Of a stretch of 64,000 bases of DNA, positions 30,505-40,712 are shown piece after piece. Positions within the stretch are counted from its first letter, which is position 1; each line of letters begins with the position of its first letter. The translations under genes were made by a program, and so were the position numbers. This DNA is from Candidatus Poribacteria bacterium. GTDB lineage: Bacteria > Poribacteria > WGA-4E > JAJDTR01. The notes beneath the pieces were generated by a model that did no database searches, was not told the DNA's origin, and saw nothing but the letters and a program-made list of their open reading frames with translations. The stretch spans positions 1 through 64,000 of the forward strand of contig JAJDTR010000127.1 in the NCBI GenBank assembly GCA_022827055.1. Reading direction: 5' to 3'.

Positions 30505-33500
30505 ATGAGAAAGAAATCACATTTGGTATCGAGACTTGCGCTATTTTCTGTCTCGATCCTGTACCTTTCCGTACCGCTTGTAGGAGACACTTCCGTTCAA
30601 AGTAGCACGAAATGGGCTTTGCCCGAAGGCGCAAGAGCGCGCCTCGCCAAAGGTTGGATATCTCAAATCGCATATTCGCCAGATGGAACTCATTTAGCCG
30701 CGGCGGGAAGTGTTGGAATCTGGACCTACGATGTTAATTCCGGTACCGAGGTGGCACTCTTCACGGGGCACACTAATGGGGTTTCTTCAGTCACGTATTC
30801 ATCCGATGGGTTGATGCTTGCGAGCGGAAGTTGGGATGGAACGGTCCAATTGTGGACCCCCCGCACCGGAGAAAACGTGCAAATCCTTTCTGGGCATGGC
30901 GAAGGCATCACTTCGGTTGCAATGTCAAATGACAAGTCCATTATCGTCAGTGGCAGTTCAGACAAAACGGTTCGATTGTGGGACGTGCAAACCGGGAAAC
31001 TCTTGCATACGCTTGTGGGACACGAGAAAGGTGTTTACTCCGTTTCAATTTCCTTCGATGGTACCATGGTCGCTAGCAGTGGGGGTTATGACGAGATCAT
31101 TCGCGTTTGGAATGCGCATACGGGGCTACAGCTGCAAACACTTGAGGGACACAGAAATAATGTCACTTCCGTTGCTTTTTCTCCCGACGGATCCATTCTT
31201 GCCAGCGGTGGAGGTTACGATAACACCGTCATGCTCTGGGATATACACAGTGGCGAAGTCGCACACACTCTCATCGGGCACACTGACTGGGTCGACACCA
31301 TTGCTTTCTCTCCAGACGGCTCGACACTTGCGAGTGGTAGCCAGGACAACACCATTCGTTTATGGGATGTGCGCACCGGCAAAAGCCTACTTACGCTAGG
31401 CGGATACATTGGCGATGTTACTTCCCTCGCTTTTTCTCCCAACGATCGCACACTTGCAAGTCGAAGCGGCGACAACAGCATTCGGTTTTGGAATTTCCGC
31501 AGTGGCGAACTTCTGCAGACTATCCACGGACACTCCGGTAGAATTAAGTCAATAGCGTATTCTCCCGATGGATCATTGCTTGCGAGCGGGGGCGGAGATG
31601 CGTATATTGGGACGGACGACTACTCGATACGCCTGTGGGACGTACATACCGGCGGGTTGTTTAGAACGCTTACCGGACACAGGTTTCCAGTCCACTCCGT
31701 GACATTCTTGCCTGATGGCTCTACGCTTGCGAGTTCGGACAACGCTCCGATAATCCGTTTTTGGGATGCGCGTGCCGGTAAAGGGATACGCCGCCTCTCG
31801 GGTATACGGGGTCAGGTCGATTTCGTGGTGTTCTCCCCCGATGCCAAGACGTTTGCCGCGGACTTTGGCCGTCTGATTTATCTTCGGGATAGTCGCACTG
31901 CTGAGGACCTTCATATACTTAAGGGGCATACAGATTCGGTTCGTTGTTTGGCGTATTCTCCGGACGGAAATTTGCTTGCCAGTGGAGGACATGGCGTATA
32001 TGACCGGATTCGATTGTGGAATGCGCGCACGGGCGAACATCTGCACACACTAGGCAACGCCTCGCATTTTGTCCATACCATCGTATTTTCCCCCGACGGG
32101 AATACCCTGGCGAGCGCAAGCCATGGGGCGATTCGCTTATGGGACACCGGCACGCAGAGGCTCTTGAAGACTTTCCGGTTGTCCGATGATGTCGGTTCGC
32201 TCGCATTTTCGACCAATGGGAATACCTTGGCGATTGGCGGACACGGAAAAATACGTTTGTTTGATAGACGTACTGGAGACCTCAGAGCAAATCTGGAGGG
32301 ACACAATGATACGGTGCATTCGGTTAAGTTTTCTCCCGATGGAATGACCCTTGCTAGCGGTAGTGCCGACGGGACAATTTTGCTCTGGGACTTACCTCCT
32401 TCTACACTAGCGGATGTCAATATAGACTCGTTTGTCAATATAAGAGATTTGATGTCGGTGTACACACAGTTCGGTGAAACGGCGGATAACCGGGCGGACA
32501 TCAACAGAGATTCAGTCGTTGATGTCGCTGACTTGCTGCTGGTTGCCGCCGCTATTGAGAAGAATCTCACTGCCCTCTACGTGCATCCTCAGAGCGTGTA
32601 CACCGAAATCTGTGACATTCTCACCACGACCCAGGTAAACGATTGGCTATCGGATGCAAGGCGCTTGGAATACCGAGACGAAACCACGAGAAAAGGGATT
32701 GTCGCGCTAGAGCAACTCTTGACTGCATTGACGGTATGGTCATCCGTGGAGCCACATAGAGTTGCACAGGGGTTGCCCAAAGGCGCCAAAGCGCGGCTCA
32801 GCAAAACCAAGTTGTCCAGTAACATCGTGTATTCGCCAAACGGTAAGCTACTCGCTGTCGCAAGTGGGCGTACAATTAGCTTTCATGAAGCGAGCACCGG
32901 TGCCGAGATCGGGGTTTTATCGAGTCATTCCGCTGATATAAATTGCTTGGCGTTCTCCCACAACGGGCTCACGATTGCCAGTGGAAGTAACGACAATACT
33001 GTTCTATTGTGGGACGCACGCACCACAAAACAGCGGTTGGTCCTAAAGGGTCACAAGGGGCCCACACATTCGGTCGCGTTCTCACTCGCTCCATACATTC
33101 TGGCTAGCGCCGGTATGGATGGAACCATCCAGTTGTGGGATGCCTTCACGGGAAAACGTGTACGCACCCTTGAGCACTCCGGCTGGATAAAATCTCTGGC
33201 GTTCTCACCCGATGGCTACAGACTAGCCAGTGGGGGTTGGGCTGGTAAGGTTCTGATATGGTATGTCGAACTGGATGAACCCTTTCTGACGCTAGAAGAT
33301 CACTCCGGTTGGGTCAATTCAGTCACTTTTTCTCCTGACGGAAAGACGCTTGCCAGTGGCGGGACAGACGAATTACTGCGTTTGTGGGGTGCTTACGAGG
33401 GTGATCTCAAACAACCTCTTCACAGGCATGCATCCGGAATCCTTTCTACTACGTTTTCGCCCGACGGAATGCTGTTGGCTAGCGGGGGATACGACAATAC

Positions 33501-33657
33501 GGTTCGGGTATGGGTTACCCTTACCGGAGAACACCTCCTAACACTCAAGGGGCATACGAGCAAAGTGATTTCTGTCGCCTTTTCTCCCGACGGAAAAACA
33601 CTTGCGAGTGGAAGCGCTGATGGCACGATATTATTATGCTCCTTGATCCCTGATTAA
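30505..33657 (+). CDS. Exported WD40-repeat protein with an internal dockerin-like module and a second WD40 propeller region
   Basis: Many WD40 repeats; dockerin-like LADVNIDSFVNIRDL...ADINRDSVVDVADLL at about 32407-32570, then a second LPKGAKARLSKTKLSSNIVYSPNGKLLAVASG start. Confidence 0.92.
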   Translation: MRKKSHLVSRLALFSVSILYLSVPLVGDTSVQSSTKWALPEGARARLAKGWISQIAYSPDGTHLAAAGSVGIWTYDVNSGTEVALFTGHTNGVSSVTYSSDGLMLASGSWDGTVQLWTPRTGENVQILSGHGEGITSVAMSNDKSIIVSGSSDKTVRLWDVQTGKLLHTLVGHEKGVYSVSISFDGTMVASSGGYDEIIRVWNAHTGLQLQTLEGHRNNVTSVAFSPDGSILASGGGYDNTVMLWDIHSGEVAHTLIGHTDWVDTIAFSPDGSTLASGSQDNTIRLWDVRTGKSLLTLGGYIGDVTSLAFSPNDRTLASRSGDNSIRFWNFRSGELLQTIHGHSGRIKSIAYSPDGSLLASGGGDAYIGTDDYSIRLWDVHTGGLFRTLTGHRFPVHSVTFLPDGSTLASSDNAPIIRFWDARAGKGIRRLSGIRGQVDFVVFSPDAKTFAADFGRLIYLRDSRTAEDLHILKGHTDSVRCLAYSPDGNLLASGGHGVYDRIRLWNARTGEHLHTLGNASHFVHTIVFSPDGNTLASASHGAIRLWDTGTQRLLKTFRLSDDVGSLAFSTNGNTLAIGGHGKIRLFDRRTGDLRANLEGHNDTVHSVKFSPDGMTLASGSADGTILLWDLPPSTLADVNIDSFVNIRDLMSVYTQFGETADNRADINRDSVVDVADLLLVAAAIEKNLTALYVHPQSVYTEICDILTTTQVNDWLSDARRLEYRDETTRKGIVALEQLLTALTVWSSVEPHRVAQGLPKGAKARLSKTKLSSNIVYSPNGKLLAVASGRTISFHEASTGAEIGVLSSHSADINCLAFSHNGLTIASGSNDNTVLLWDARTTKQRLVLKGHKGPTHSVAFSLAPYILASAGMDGTIQLWDAFTGKRVRTLEHSGWIKSLAFSPDGYRLASGGWAGKVLIWYVELDEPFLTLEDHSGWVNSVTFSPDGKTLASGGTDELLRLWGAYEGDLKQPLHRHASGILSTTFSPDGMLLASGGYDNTVRVWVTLTGEHLLTLKGHTSKVISVAFSPDGKTLASGSADGTILLCSLIPD

Positions 33658-33704
33658 CATTCAACCAGAACAGAAATGTGAACACTTGAAATGGAAATTG
33701 CCAA

Positions 33705-34868
33705 ATGATTACAAAGTTCGGCACACTCTTCGCGGGTCACGTTGACCTGCCGGAAGTGGGATACGACGCTCCGCCCGTGAATTCGTATTGGCTGCCTAAC
33801 GGACAGCTTGCCACCGTGTACGCCAAAACCGAAGCCATCGCGAAGTTCATGGACCGATCGGGATATGAAACGCTATGGCTGGCGGAACACCACTTCCAGC
33901 GTGAAGGATATGAGTGCATATCCAACATCCTGATGCTTGCGGTGCATCTCTGCCACCTCACGGAGAAACTAAAAATTGGAAGCGCTTTCAATATTCCGCC
34001 CATGTGGCATCCGCTCCGTCTCGCAGAAGATTACGCTACCGCCGATTTTCTCACGGGTGGCCGCGTCATCTTCGGCATAGGCCGCGGCTATCACACACGC
34101 GAAGTCGAAGTCTTCGGTGCACCGCTGCTTGACAAAGATGCCAATCGCGATTTGTTTGAAGAACAGATAGAGGTCATCTTCAAAGCGTTCAATGAGTCCT
34201 CGTTCTCTCACCATGGGAAGTATTATGACATTCCGCCCAAAGTGCCTTATCGCGGTTATGAGTTGGAGGAAATTACACTCGTCCCACGGCCGCTAAACTT
34301 ACCTGTGGAATGCTGGCAACCCATCGTCAGCGCCAGCGAACGCGGATTGAACTTGATGGCAAAGTACAGTATCAAAGGTGTGATAGGCGGAGGAGCCGCT
34401 CCGGGCGGCGCTGCGGACAAGGTCGTGGATGCGTGGCAGCGGGTTCAAGCAAATCACGGAAGGGAGTTGCCACGCGGCGGCGATCTCAATGTGGGATTCT
34501 CCTGCTACATTGCCGACACCGAAGAACAGGCAATAGAGGAGGCAACCAAATATTTTGAAGAGAACGTGAAGATGTTCGCTCCGCTCGGATTCGTAGGAGG
34601 ATTAACAGATGAGCAGATTGCCGCAACGGCGGATCCGCTACGGGTAAAGAGCGCCGGTCTCCCTACGCTAAAAGACGCCATTAAAGCCGGATCCTGGCTA
34701 TGCGGCCCACCTGATCTAATTATCGAAAAATTGATGGACGTTCAGAAACGACTTCCCGGTCTTGAGCAAATTACTCTCAACAACACGATTGGAATGCCCC
34801 AGGATGCTATTTTGGAACAACTCGATCGTTTCGCTTCGAACGTGATGCCGGCATTCAAGGACCAATAG
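33705..34868 (+). CDS. LLM-class flavin-dependent oxidoreductase (luciferase-like)
   Basis: YETLWLAEHHFQREGYECISN, PLRLAEDYATADFLTGGRVIFGIGRGYHTREVEVFG. Confidence 0.93.
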   Translation: MITKFGTLFAGHVDLPEVGYDAPPVNSYWLPNGQLATVYAKTEAIAKFMDRSGYETLWLAEHHFQREGYECISNILMLAVHLCHLTEKLKIGSAFNIPPMWHPLRLAEDYATADFLTGGRVIFGIGRGYHTREVEVFGAPLLDKDANRDLFEEQIEVIFKAFNESSFSHHGKYYDIPPKVPYRGYELEEITLVPRPLNLPVECWQPIVSASERGLNLMAKYSIKGVIGGGAAPGGAADKVVDAWQRVQANHGRELPRGGDLNVGFSCYIADTEEQAIEEATKYFEENVKMFAPLGFVGGLTDEQIAATADPLRVKSAGLPTLKDAIKAGSWLCGPPDLIIEKLMDVQKRLPGLEQITLNNTIGMPQDAILEQLDRFASNVMPAFKDQ

Positions 34869-35025
34869 AGGGGCACCGTTTACCAGATTCCGCGATTTTT
34901 CCCAACCACTTCTTTTCTTACGCACCACGTGTCAAGAATCGCCTATCAGTTAGCGCCGGTAACTAGCCAACGACCGCTGAAACCTGATCTTTCCACATTT
35001 CGCTCGTCGCTCGCACGCATTTTCT

Positions 35026-36996
35026 TTGCCGTTCCAATCCATTCCACCACCACCCCCTGATAACGTGAAAAAATCTCCGCCAACCTCGGTCACGAAGAGA
35101 GCTATCCTAATTGGCGTACTGCTGATTATCGCCAACAGTTACTGGCTCGCCTACATTGAGATGATCTGGCATACAGCCCATTTGACAACTGTTGCGCTTT
35201 CAGTCAACATCCTGTTCGCCATACTGATAATCACGTGGCTAAATATGGGGTTACGTGCCATCGCTCCGAGCGCGGCTCTAGGTCAGCGAGATTTGCTTCT
35301 CATCTACGGAATGCTTGCCGTGGGCAGCGCGTTCTCCGGGCACGACTCAATGCCTCGTTTGATGGGTGTAATGTCCTACGCCCACCGGTTTGCCACGCCT
35401 GAAAACGACTGGGAGGCGTTACTGTTTCGGCATCTTCCCCCGTGGCTTGTCATCGCCGACGCCGGACTGGTCAAGGATTTTTACGAAGGAGAGGTCGGAT
35501 TCTTCAGCGGCGGCTATTGGCGTTACTGGGCAGTTCCCATCCTTTCGTGGTCGGTCGTTATCCTGCTGCTGATAGCTATGTTCTTTTGTCTGACGATAAT
35601 GATCAGAAAGCAGTGGGTGGAAAACGAGAAACTGGCATATCCCATCATCCGAATCCCCCTTGAAGTCAGCACCCGCTCAGGCGCCATCTTTGGAAATCGA
35701 CTTTTGTGGATAGGTTTTGGAATCGCCGCAGGCATCAATGTGCTCAACGGTCTTGAATATTTCTTCCCGACGCTACCGTCGATTCCTGTGAAGGAGTACG
35801 ATCTCAAAGTTCACTTTACGCAGAAACCGTGGAACGCGATGGGCAGCATGCCGCTTCGATTCCATCCTTATCTCATCGGTCTCGCGTTTATCCTTCCGTT
35901 AGACTTGTCGTTTTCCTGCGTGTTTTTCTACTTTGTGGCGAAAGTGCAGATGCTGGTTGGTAGCATGGTCGGCGTCGCTACCTTACCGGGATATCCGTTC
36001 CTGGGGGAACAGGGCGCAGGCGCACTGTTTGCCCTTCTTACCGTGGCATGTTGGACCGGTCGGAAGCACCTTCTGAAGGTATTGTCCAGCATGGTTCGTC
36101 CCAGTCGGGAAGACGACTCCGGCGAACCCATCTCGTATCGAACCGCGGTCGTTACATTCGGTCTATGCATAATTCTGCTGATGCTGATCTGCGTGAAGGG
36201 CGGCATGTCGATCTGGGGGTATGCGCTCTTTATCGCCATCTATCTGCTGATTGTCGTCGGCGTCACCCGAATGCGCGCCGAGTTGGGTCCCCCGATTCAC
36301 GCCATCGGCTACACGACTCCCCAATATCTAATGATTGCCATGATTGGCACACAACGGTTAAGGCCAGGCAATTTGACGATGCTCTCCTTGATGAACTGGC
36401 TAAGCGGAGCCAGCTACGCCTCATTTCGCACCCACCCGATGCCGGATCAGCTCGAAGCCTTCAAACTGGCGGAACTCACCGGCATTCGCACGCGAACGAT
36501 GTTCGCAGCGTTGGTGATTGCCAGCGTGGTAGGCGTCGTCTCCACGTTAATCCTTTTTCCTTATGCCGTCTACGACGAAGGGATCGTCTCCGGATCCGAG
36601 CAGATCCACTCCGGTGGAACGGAAGCGTACAACTTCCTTTCCGCGTGGCTGGTTAATCCGAAGTCCACAGATTGGTTTGCAATGTCTATCCTCGGCATGG
36701 GATTTGTCTTCAATCTGGGGGTCATGCTTCTTCGATCTCGATTCGTTTGGTGTCCGCTTCACCCGGCAGGATACGTTATCGGCGTAGCCCCCGGAACCCT
36801 AATCATCAACGTGCTCTGGCTGCCCCTAGTCATCGCAATGACCGCCAAGTGGATCATACTCAAGCATGGTGGAGTCAAAGCTTACCGTCACGCGATTCCC
36901 TTCTTTGTTGGCTTGGTTCTCGGCGAAGCCCTGCTCGGCTGTTTCTGGCCCATGGTTAGCCTCATCCTCCGCTCCTCTGTCTATAGCTTTTATTGA
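35026..36996 (+). CDS. Multi-pass membrane protein, DUF6785/OPT-like family
   Basis: Many hydrophobic segments; LAYPIIRIPLEVS, FTQKPWNAMGSMPLRFHPYLIGLAFILPLDLSFSCVFFYF and GGVKAYRHAIPFFVGLVLGEALLGCFW are shared with 51196..53121. Start uncertain (TTG 35026 or GTG 35065). Confidence 0.8.
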   Translation: MPFQSIPPPPPDNVKKSPPTSVTKRAILIGVLLIIANSYWLAYIEMIWHTAHLTTVALSVNILFAILIITWLNMGLRAIAPSAALGQRDLLLIYGMLAVGSAFSGHDSMPRLMGVMSYAHRFATPENDWEALLFRHLPPWLVIADAGLVKDFYEGEVGFFSGGYWRYWAVPILSWSVVILLLIAMFFCLTIMIRKQWVENEKLAYPIIRIPLEVSTRSGAIFGNRLLWIGFGIAAGINVLNGLEYFFPTLPSIPVKEYDLKVHFTQKPWNAMGSMPLRFHPYLIGLAFILPLDLSFSCVFFYFVAKVQMLVGSMVGVATLPGYPFLGEQGAGALFALLTVACWTGRKHLLKVLSSMVRPSREDDSGEPISYRTAVVTFGLCIILLMLICVKGGMSIWGYALFIAIYLLIVVGVTRMRAELGPPIHAIGYTTPQYLMIAMIGTQRLRPGNLTMLSLMNWLSGASYASFRTHPMPDQLEAFKLAELTGIRTRTMFAALVIASVVGVVSTLILFPYAVYDEGIVSGSEQIHSGGTEAYNFLSAWLVNPKSTDWFAMSILGMGFVFNLGVMLLRSRFVWCPLHPAGYVIGVAPGTLIINVLWLPLVIAMTAKWIILKHGGVKAYRHAIPFFVGLVLGEALLGCFWPMVSLILRSSVYSFY

Positions 36997-37077
36997 GGTT
37001 TAGAGATATTGGCAAAAACAGTGTGTCATCGCAGAAAGTAACAGCGGTAATTAAAGAGTAGGGAACGCAGTAGTGAT

Positions 37078-37305
37078 GTAGGGTTGAACGGTCAAACACG
37101 AATCTGCGTCAACGCCAAGAGAGAATTTGCCTTGCGACGTCACCATCTTGTGGGAAGAGAGCGTGAAACCCAACATCCATGTTTCCTGAATCGCATCTTC
37201 GTTGGGTTTCACTATGTCTTGTGAAGTTTTGTGCGCAATCAAGCATAGGAACCTAGGTGGAACACCGGACATGTTTTTTGGTTGGCACCGTTCAACCCAA
37301 CCTAC
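37078..37305. repeat. Intergenic segment bounded by inverted repeats with an internal inverted repeat
   Basis: Outer arms gtagggttgaacggt / accgttcaacccaacctac; inner perfect 12-bp arms gtgaaacccaac (37163-37174) / gttgggtttcac (37201-37212). Confidence 0.6.
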
Positions 37306-37473
37306 GGATTATCGCTGAAAAATCAGATGCGTTTGCCCTGCGCTACATGCCGATTCCTCTTGACATCAAGGCATTGTTATGAAAAAATTTTGTGTAGTTG
37401 TATTCAACGCCGAAATCCGTGTTAAATTCCGTCACCGATTCATTGACTCATAACCGCTAGATGGGGGCCTCAC

Positions 37474-38331
37474 ATGAAATTGACCGACCAACAACTCAAC
37501 TTTTTTCATAATTTTGGCTACCTGATGATTCCGCAACTCTTTAGTCCCGAGGAGATGGCATGGATCATTGAGGAATACGAGAACGTCCTTCAGAATCACG
37601 CGGGCGGGAATGCTCATGACGGCTCACGACGTACCATGATCGTCCCCTCCTACGGTTACAGCGAAAAACTCTGTACACTGCTTGATGACCATCGTATCCT
37701 TGGGATTGCGTCCGGCATTCTTGGAGATGACTTTAATTACGGCGCTGGCGATGCCAACTACTACGTAGGCGACACTCGCTGGCATCCCGACGCAAGTTGG
37801 CCCGAACTCTTTGCGATTAAGATGACTTTTTACCTTGACCCAATGAGTGCCGACACCGGCTGCCTCCGCGTTATTCCCGGGAGTCATCGACTCGACTCGT
37901 ACTGGCATAAGAATCTGGACGAGGACTGGAGAAACGATCGCGATCACATTAATCTAAACGACTCGGAAGACGTCTGGGGGCTTTCGCCTGCCGACATTCC
38001 CGGGAGCGTTGCGATAGAAACCAGTCCGGGCGATTTGGTATTCTTTAATCACACCATTTTCCACGCCTCCTTCGGCGGGGGAACTCGCCGGCGTATGTTC
38101 ACGCTGAACCTAACTAAAGGCGGCAAGACCGAGGCGGAAATCGCACGTATAGACGCATATCTTACGAGGAACTGCCCGACTGCTCATGGATTCAAAATCG
38201 GTGGAATGTACACTGATCTCACAATCGACACCGCCACCCCCGAACGCCTGAGACACATGACGCAGTTTCATGAACGTCACGCCGTCGTGCATCCTAACGA
38301 CACTATTCCACGCGAATTGCCGACACTCTAA
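37474..38331 (+). CDS. PhyH-like dioxygenase
   Basis: MKLTDQQLNFFHNFGYLMIPQLFSPEEMAW, RWHPDASW and NHTIFHASFGGGTRRRM. Confidence 0.92.
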   Translation: MKLTDQQLNFFHNFGYLMIPQLFSPEEMAWIIEEYENVLQNHAGGNAHDGSRRTMIVPSYGYSEKLCTLLDDHRILGIASGILGDDFNYGAGDANYYVGDTRWHPDASWPELFAIKMTFYLDPMSADTGCLRVIPGSHRLDSYWHKNLDEDWRNDRDHINLNDSEDVWGLSPADIPGSVAIETSPGDLVFFNHTIFHASFGGGTRRRMFTLNLTKGGKTEAEIARIDAYLTRNCPTAHGFKIGGMYTDLTIDTATPERLRHMTQFHERHAVVHPNDTIPRELPTL

Positions 38332-38487
38332 AACGTTTTGAGTCAGCAAAACTCTATATCCCAGCAAGCGCGGCTGCAAGAATAAGTGAATTTCGTCGCA
38401 TGGCACTGGAAACAGGAATTCATAACCTATGGCGATTCCGTACCTCAAATTCGATATGCTTACACTGGAATAGGAGTATTCCTTCAA

Positions 38488-40611
38488 ATGGTTGATACAC
38501 TCTCTTCGATGCCCGAGGAAATGCAAACAGCCCGGAACTGGATAGCCGGTTCAATTGATGGGCTAGTTCCAAACCTTCCCTTCTCCTTCACGTATGATGG
38601 CGTATCTTCGCGCGAATTTCTTCCGTCGGCGGATCAGGCAAAGTGGACGTGGGATCTAAAGCGGGAAGAGGTGGAGATGGACGAGGGGCGTACACTGCAT
38701 AGTCTGACCTATGACGACCCGCACACGGGACTTCAGGTTCGGTGCGAAGCCATCATCTACGCCGATTATCCGGCTGTCGAATGGATTGTATATTTCCAAA
38801 ACAACGGTGATCACGACACTCCGATTATCGAAGACATCTTGGCGATGGACGTGTCATTCACCCGTCCAGGTCCGGGGAATCCGACTTACGTCAAGCGATG
38901 GATTGAGTGGAAGGGTGAAGCCGAAACCGTCGCCTTGCACAGAGAACCCGGCGAATTCGTCGTCCATCACGCCACTGGGGGTGTACATTCATTCTGGGCA
39001 TTCCAGCCGCACGACGATGAGTTGGGACCGGGGCAGGATTTGACAATCGGCGGCGTTTCATCTCAGCCGGATCTGCCCTTCTTCAACATCGAATGGCCGG
39101 ACGAAGGAGTTATCGCCGGTATTGGTTGGACAGCGCCATGGCGGGCAGATTTTGTTCGTGATCAGGAACGATCACTGAGCGTCAACGTGGCAATGACCGA
39201 ATGGGTAGCACCTTGGCAAGCGGAGGCGATGAGAGGCGCTCATCTCGTTCTGCGACCGGGTGAACGTATCCGCATACCCCGTGTGCTCATGTTATTCTGG
39301 AATCAGGATCGGCTTCGCGCTCAAAATCGCTGGCGACGGCTGCTGCTCGACTACTACTCGCCCCGCCCCCACGGCGAGTTGGTCAAAATGCCATTCGGCG
39401 CCGCAACCCAGTGGCACACCGAGGAACAGAACATTGCAATCATCAACTGGCACCTTGACAACGGAATGCCAATCGAAGACTTTTGGATGGATATCGGATG
39501 GCAGCGGGCGCCATCGGAAGAGGAAGCTTTCGAACACCTCGCCGATGATGTCGTCAATGAAGAACTGTTTCCCAACGGTATTCAAGCAGTGTCCGACGCC
39601 GCTCGTAAACGCGGGGTCAAGTACTTGCTCTGGTTTGGCGGCGATGAACGATGTCGGTTTCAGGCAATCTACCCCTATCTTGAGCGCGTCCGGAAGTACC
39701 GGCCTGAACTGCTGTCCGATGAATATCCCGGCAACGACAACGGCAACCCCATGATTAACAAGTGGATGATAGATCACTATGGAAATCAGATTGAAAATCT
39801 CGGGATCGACATCTTTCGATGGGACTCCCGCAGCACCCCGCCTCCGGACGCAAACAACGACCGAAGAGGTATAAACTGGGCGAGATCAGCCGAAGGGTTT
39901 TACAAGTTTTGGGATGCGCTGTTAGAACGCTTCCCCGGCCTCGTCATCGACTGCTGCGGCGGCGGTGCCGTAAACATGGATCTTGAGACCGTTCAACGCA
40001 GCGTCTTTCTTCACCGCTGCGATTACCAGTGCGGCGGCATCCACGAACCCGAGAACGTGTTCAATCCCACCGGTATGCAGGGCCAGACCCATGGGATTAC
40101 ATCGTGGGCGCCGTTAACCAGCGGGTGTGTCCGCCAATTGAGCACCTACGCCTTCCGAAGCGCATACAGCGCCGGATTGCGAATCACCTTTGAAGTCGTT
40201 GTTGAAAGCTTTTTCACCACTCCACCGTCCGCACCGTCGGAAGAGGAGTTCGATGTCGAACTCGCGCGCAAGCTATCGGAGGAGTACCTTTCCGTCCGTC
40301 ATTGCTTCTACGGCGATTATTATCCGCTCTGCCGATACAATCTTGACGAGGACGCTTGGATGGCGTGGCAGTTTGATCGCCCCGATCTCGGCGAGGGCAT
40401 TGTGCAAGCCTTTCGTCGGACTCAAAGTAACATCCTTACCTGCCAGTATCAACTCCATGCGCTAGAACCGGATACTCGTTATGAGTTGACCAATTTTGAC
40501 ATTCCCGGTACCACGAGCTTGACCGGAAGCGAATTGATGAATGACGGGCTAATCATTGATATCGGGGAGCAGCCCGGCGCCGTGGTAATCAGATACAGAG
40601 CAATCAAGTAG
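38488..40611 (+). CDS. GH36-type alpha-galactosidase-like protein (no NPCBM-like domain)
   Basis: FWMDIGWQR, VKYLLWFGGDER, IDIFRWDSRS and FLHRCDYQCGG. ATG 38488 is preceded by aggag; the ORF opens at 38386. Confidence 0.87.
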   Translation: MVDTLSSMPEEMQTARNWIAGSIDGLVPNLPFSFTYDGVSSREFLPSADQAKWTWDLKREEVEMDEGRTLHSLTYDDPHTGLQVRCEAIIYADYPAVEWIVYFQNNGDHDTPIIEDILAMDVSFTRPGPGNPTYVKRWIEWKGEAETVALHREPGEFVVHHATGGVHSFWAFQPHDDELGPGQDLTIGGVSSQPDLPFFNIEWPDEGVIAGIGWTAPWRADFVRDQERSLSVNVAMTEWVAPWQAEAMRGAHLVLRPGERIRIPRVLMLFWNQDRLRAQNRWRRLLLDYYSPRPHGELVKMPFGAATQWHTEEQNIAIINWHLDNGMPIEDFWMDIGWQRAPSEEEAFEHLADDVVNEELFPNGIQAVSDAARKRGVKYLLWFGGDERCRFQAIYPYLERVRKYRPELLSDEYPGNDNGNPMINKWMIDHYGNQIENLGIDIFRWDSRSTPPPDANNDRRGINWARSAEGFYKFWDALLERFPGLVIDCCGGGAVNMDLETVQRSVFLHRCDYQCGGIHEPENVFNPTGMQGQTHGITSWAPLTSGCVRQLSTYAFRSAYSAGLRITFEVVVESFFTTPPSAPSEEEFDVELARKLSEEYLSVRHCFYGDYYPLCRYNLDEDAWMAWQFDRPDLGEGIVQAFRRTQSNILTCQYQLHALEPDTRYELTNFDIPGTTSLTGSELMNDGLIIDIGEQPGAVVIRYRAIK

Positions 40612-40712
40612 GACACTATTAATAACGCAATAAGTAAATTTAGGCTTGGAAGAGTAACTTTTAATGAGCATAACAAATACCCCGAAAAAAGGAGTTTACA
40701 ACGTTTAGAAAT

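Noticed and set aside
36048-36656. 202-aa + strand ORF in another frame of the membrane protein gene
   Set aside because: Overlaps the conserved DUF6785-like CDS in a different frame; Arg/His-rich composition typical of a spurious frame.
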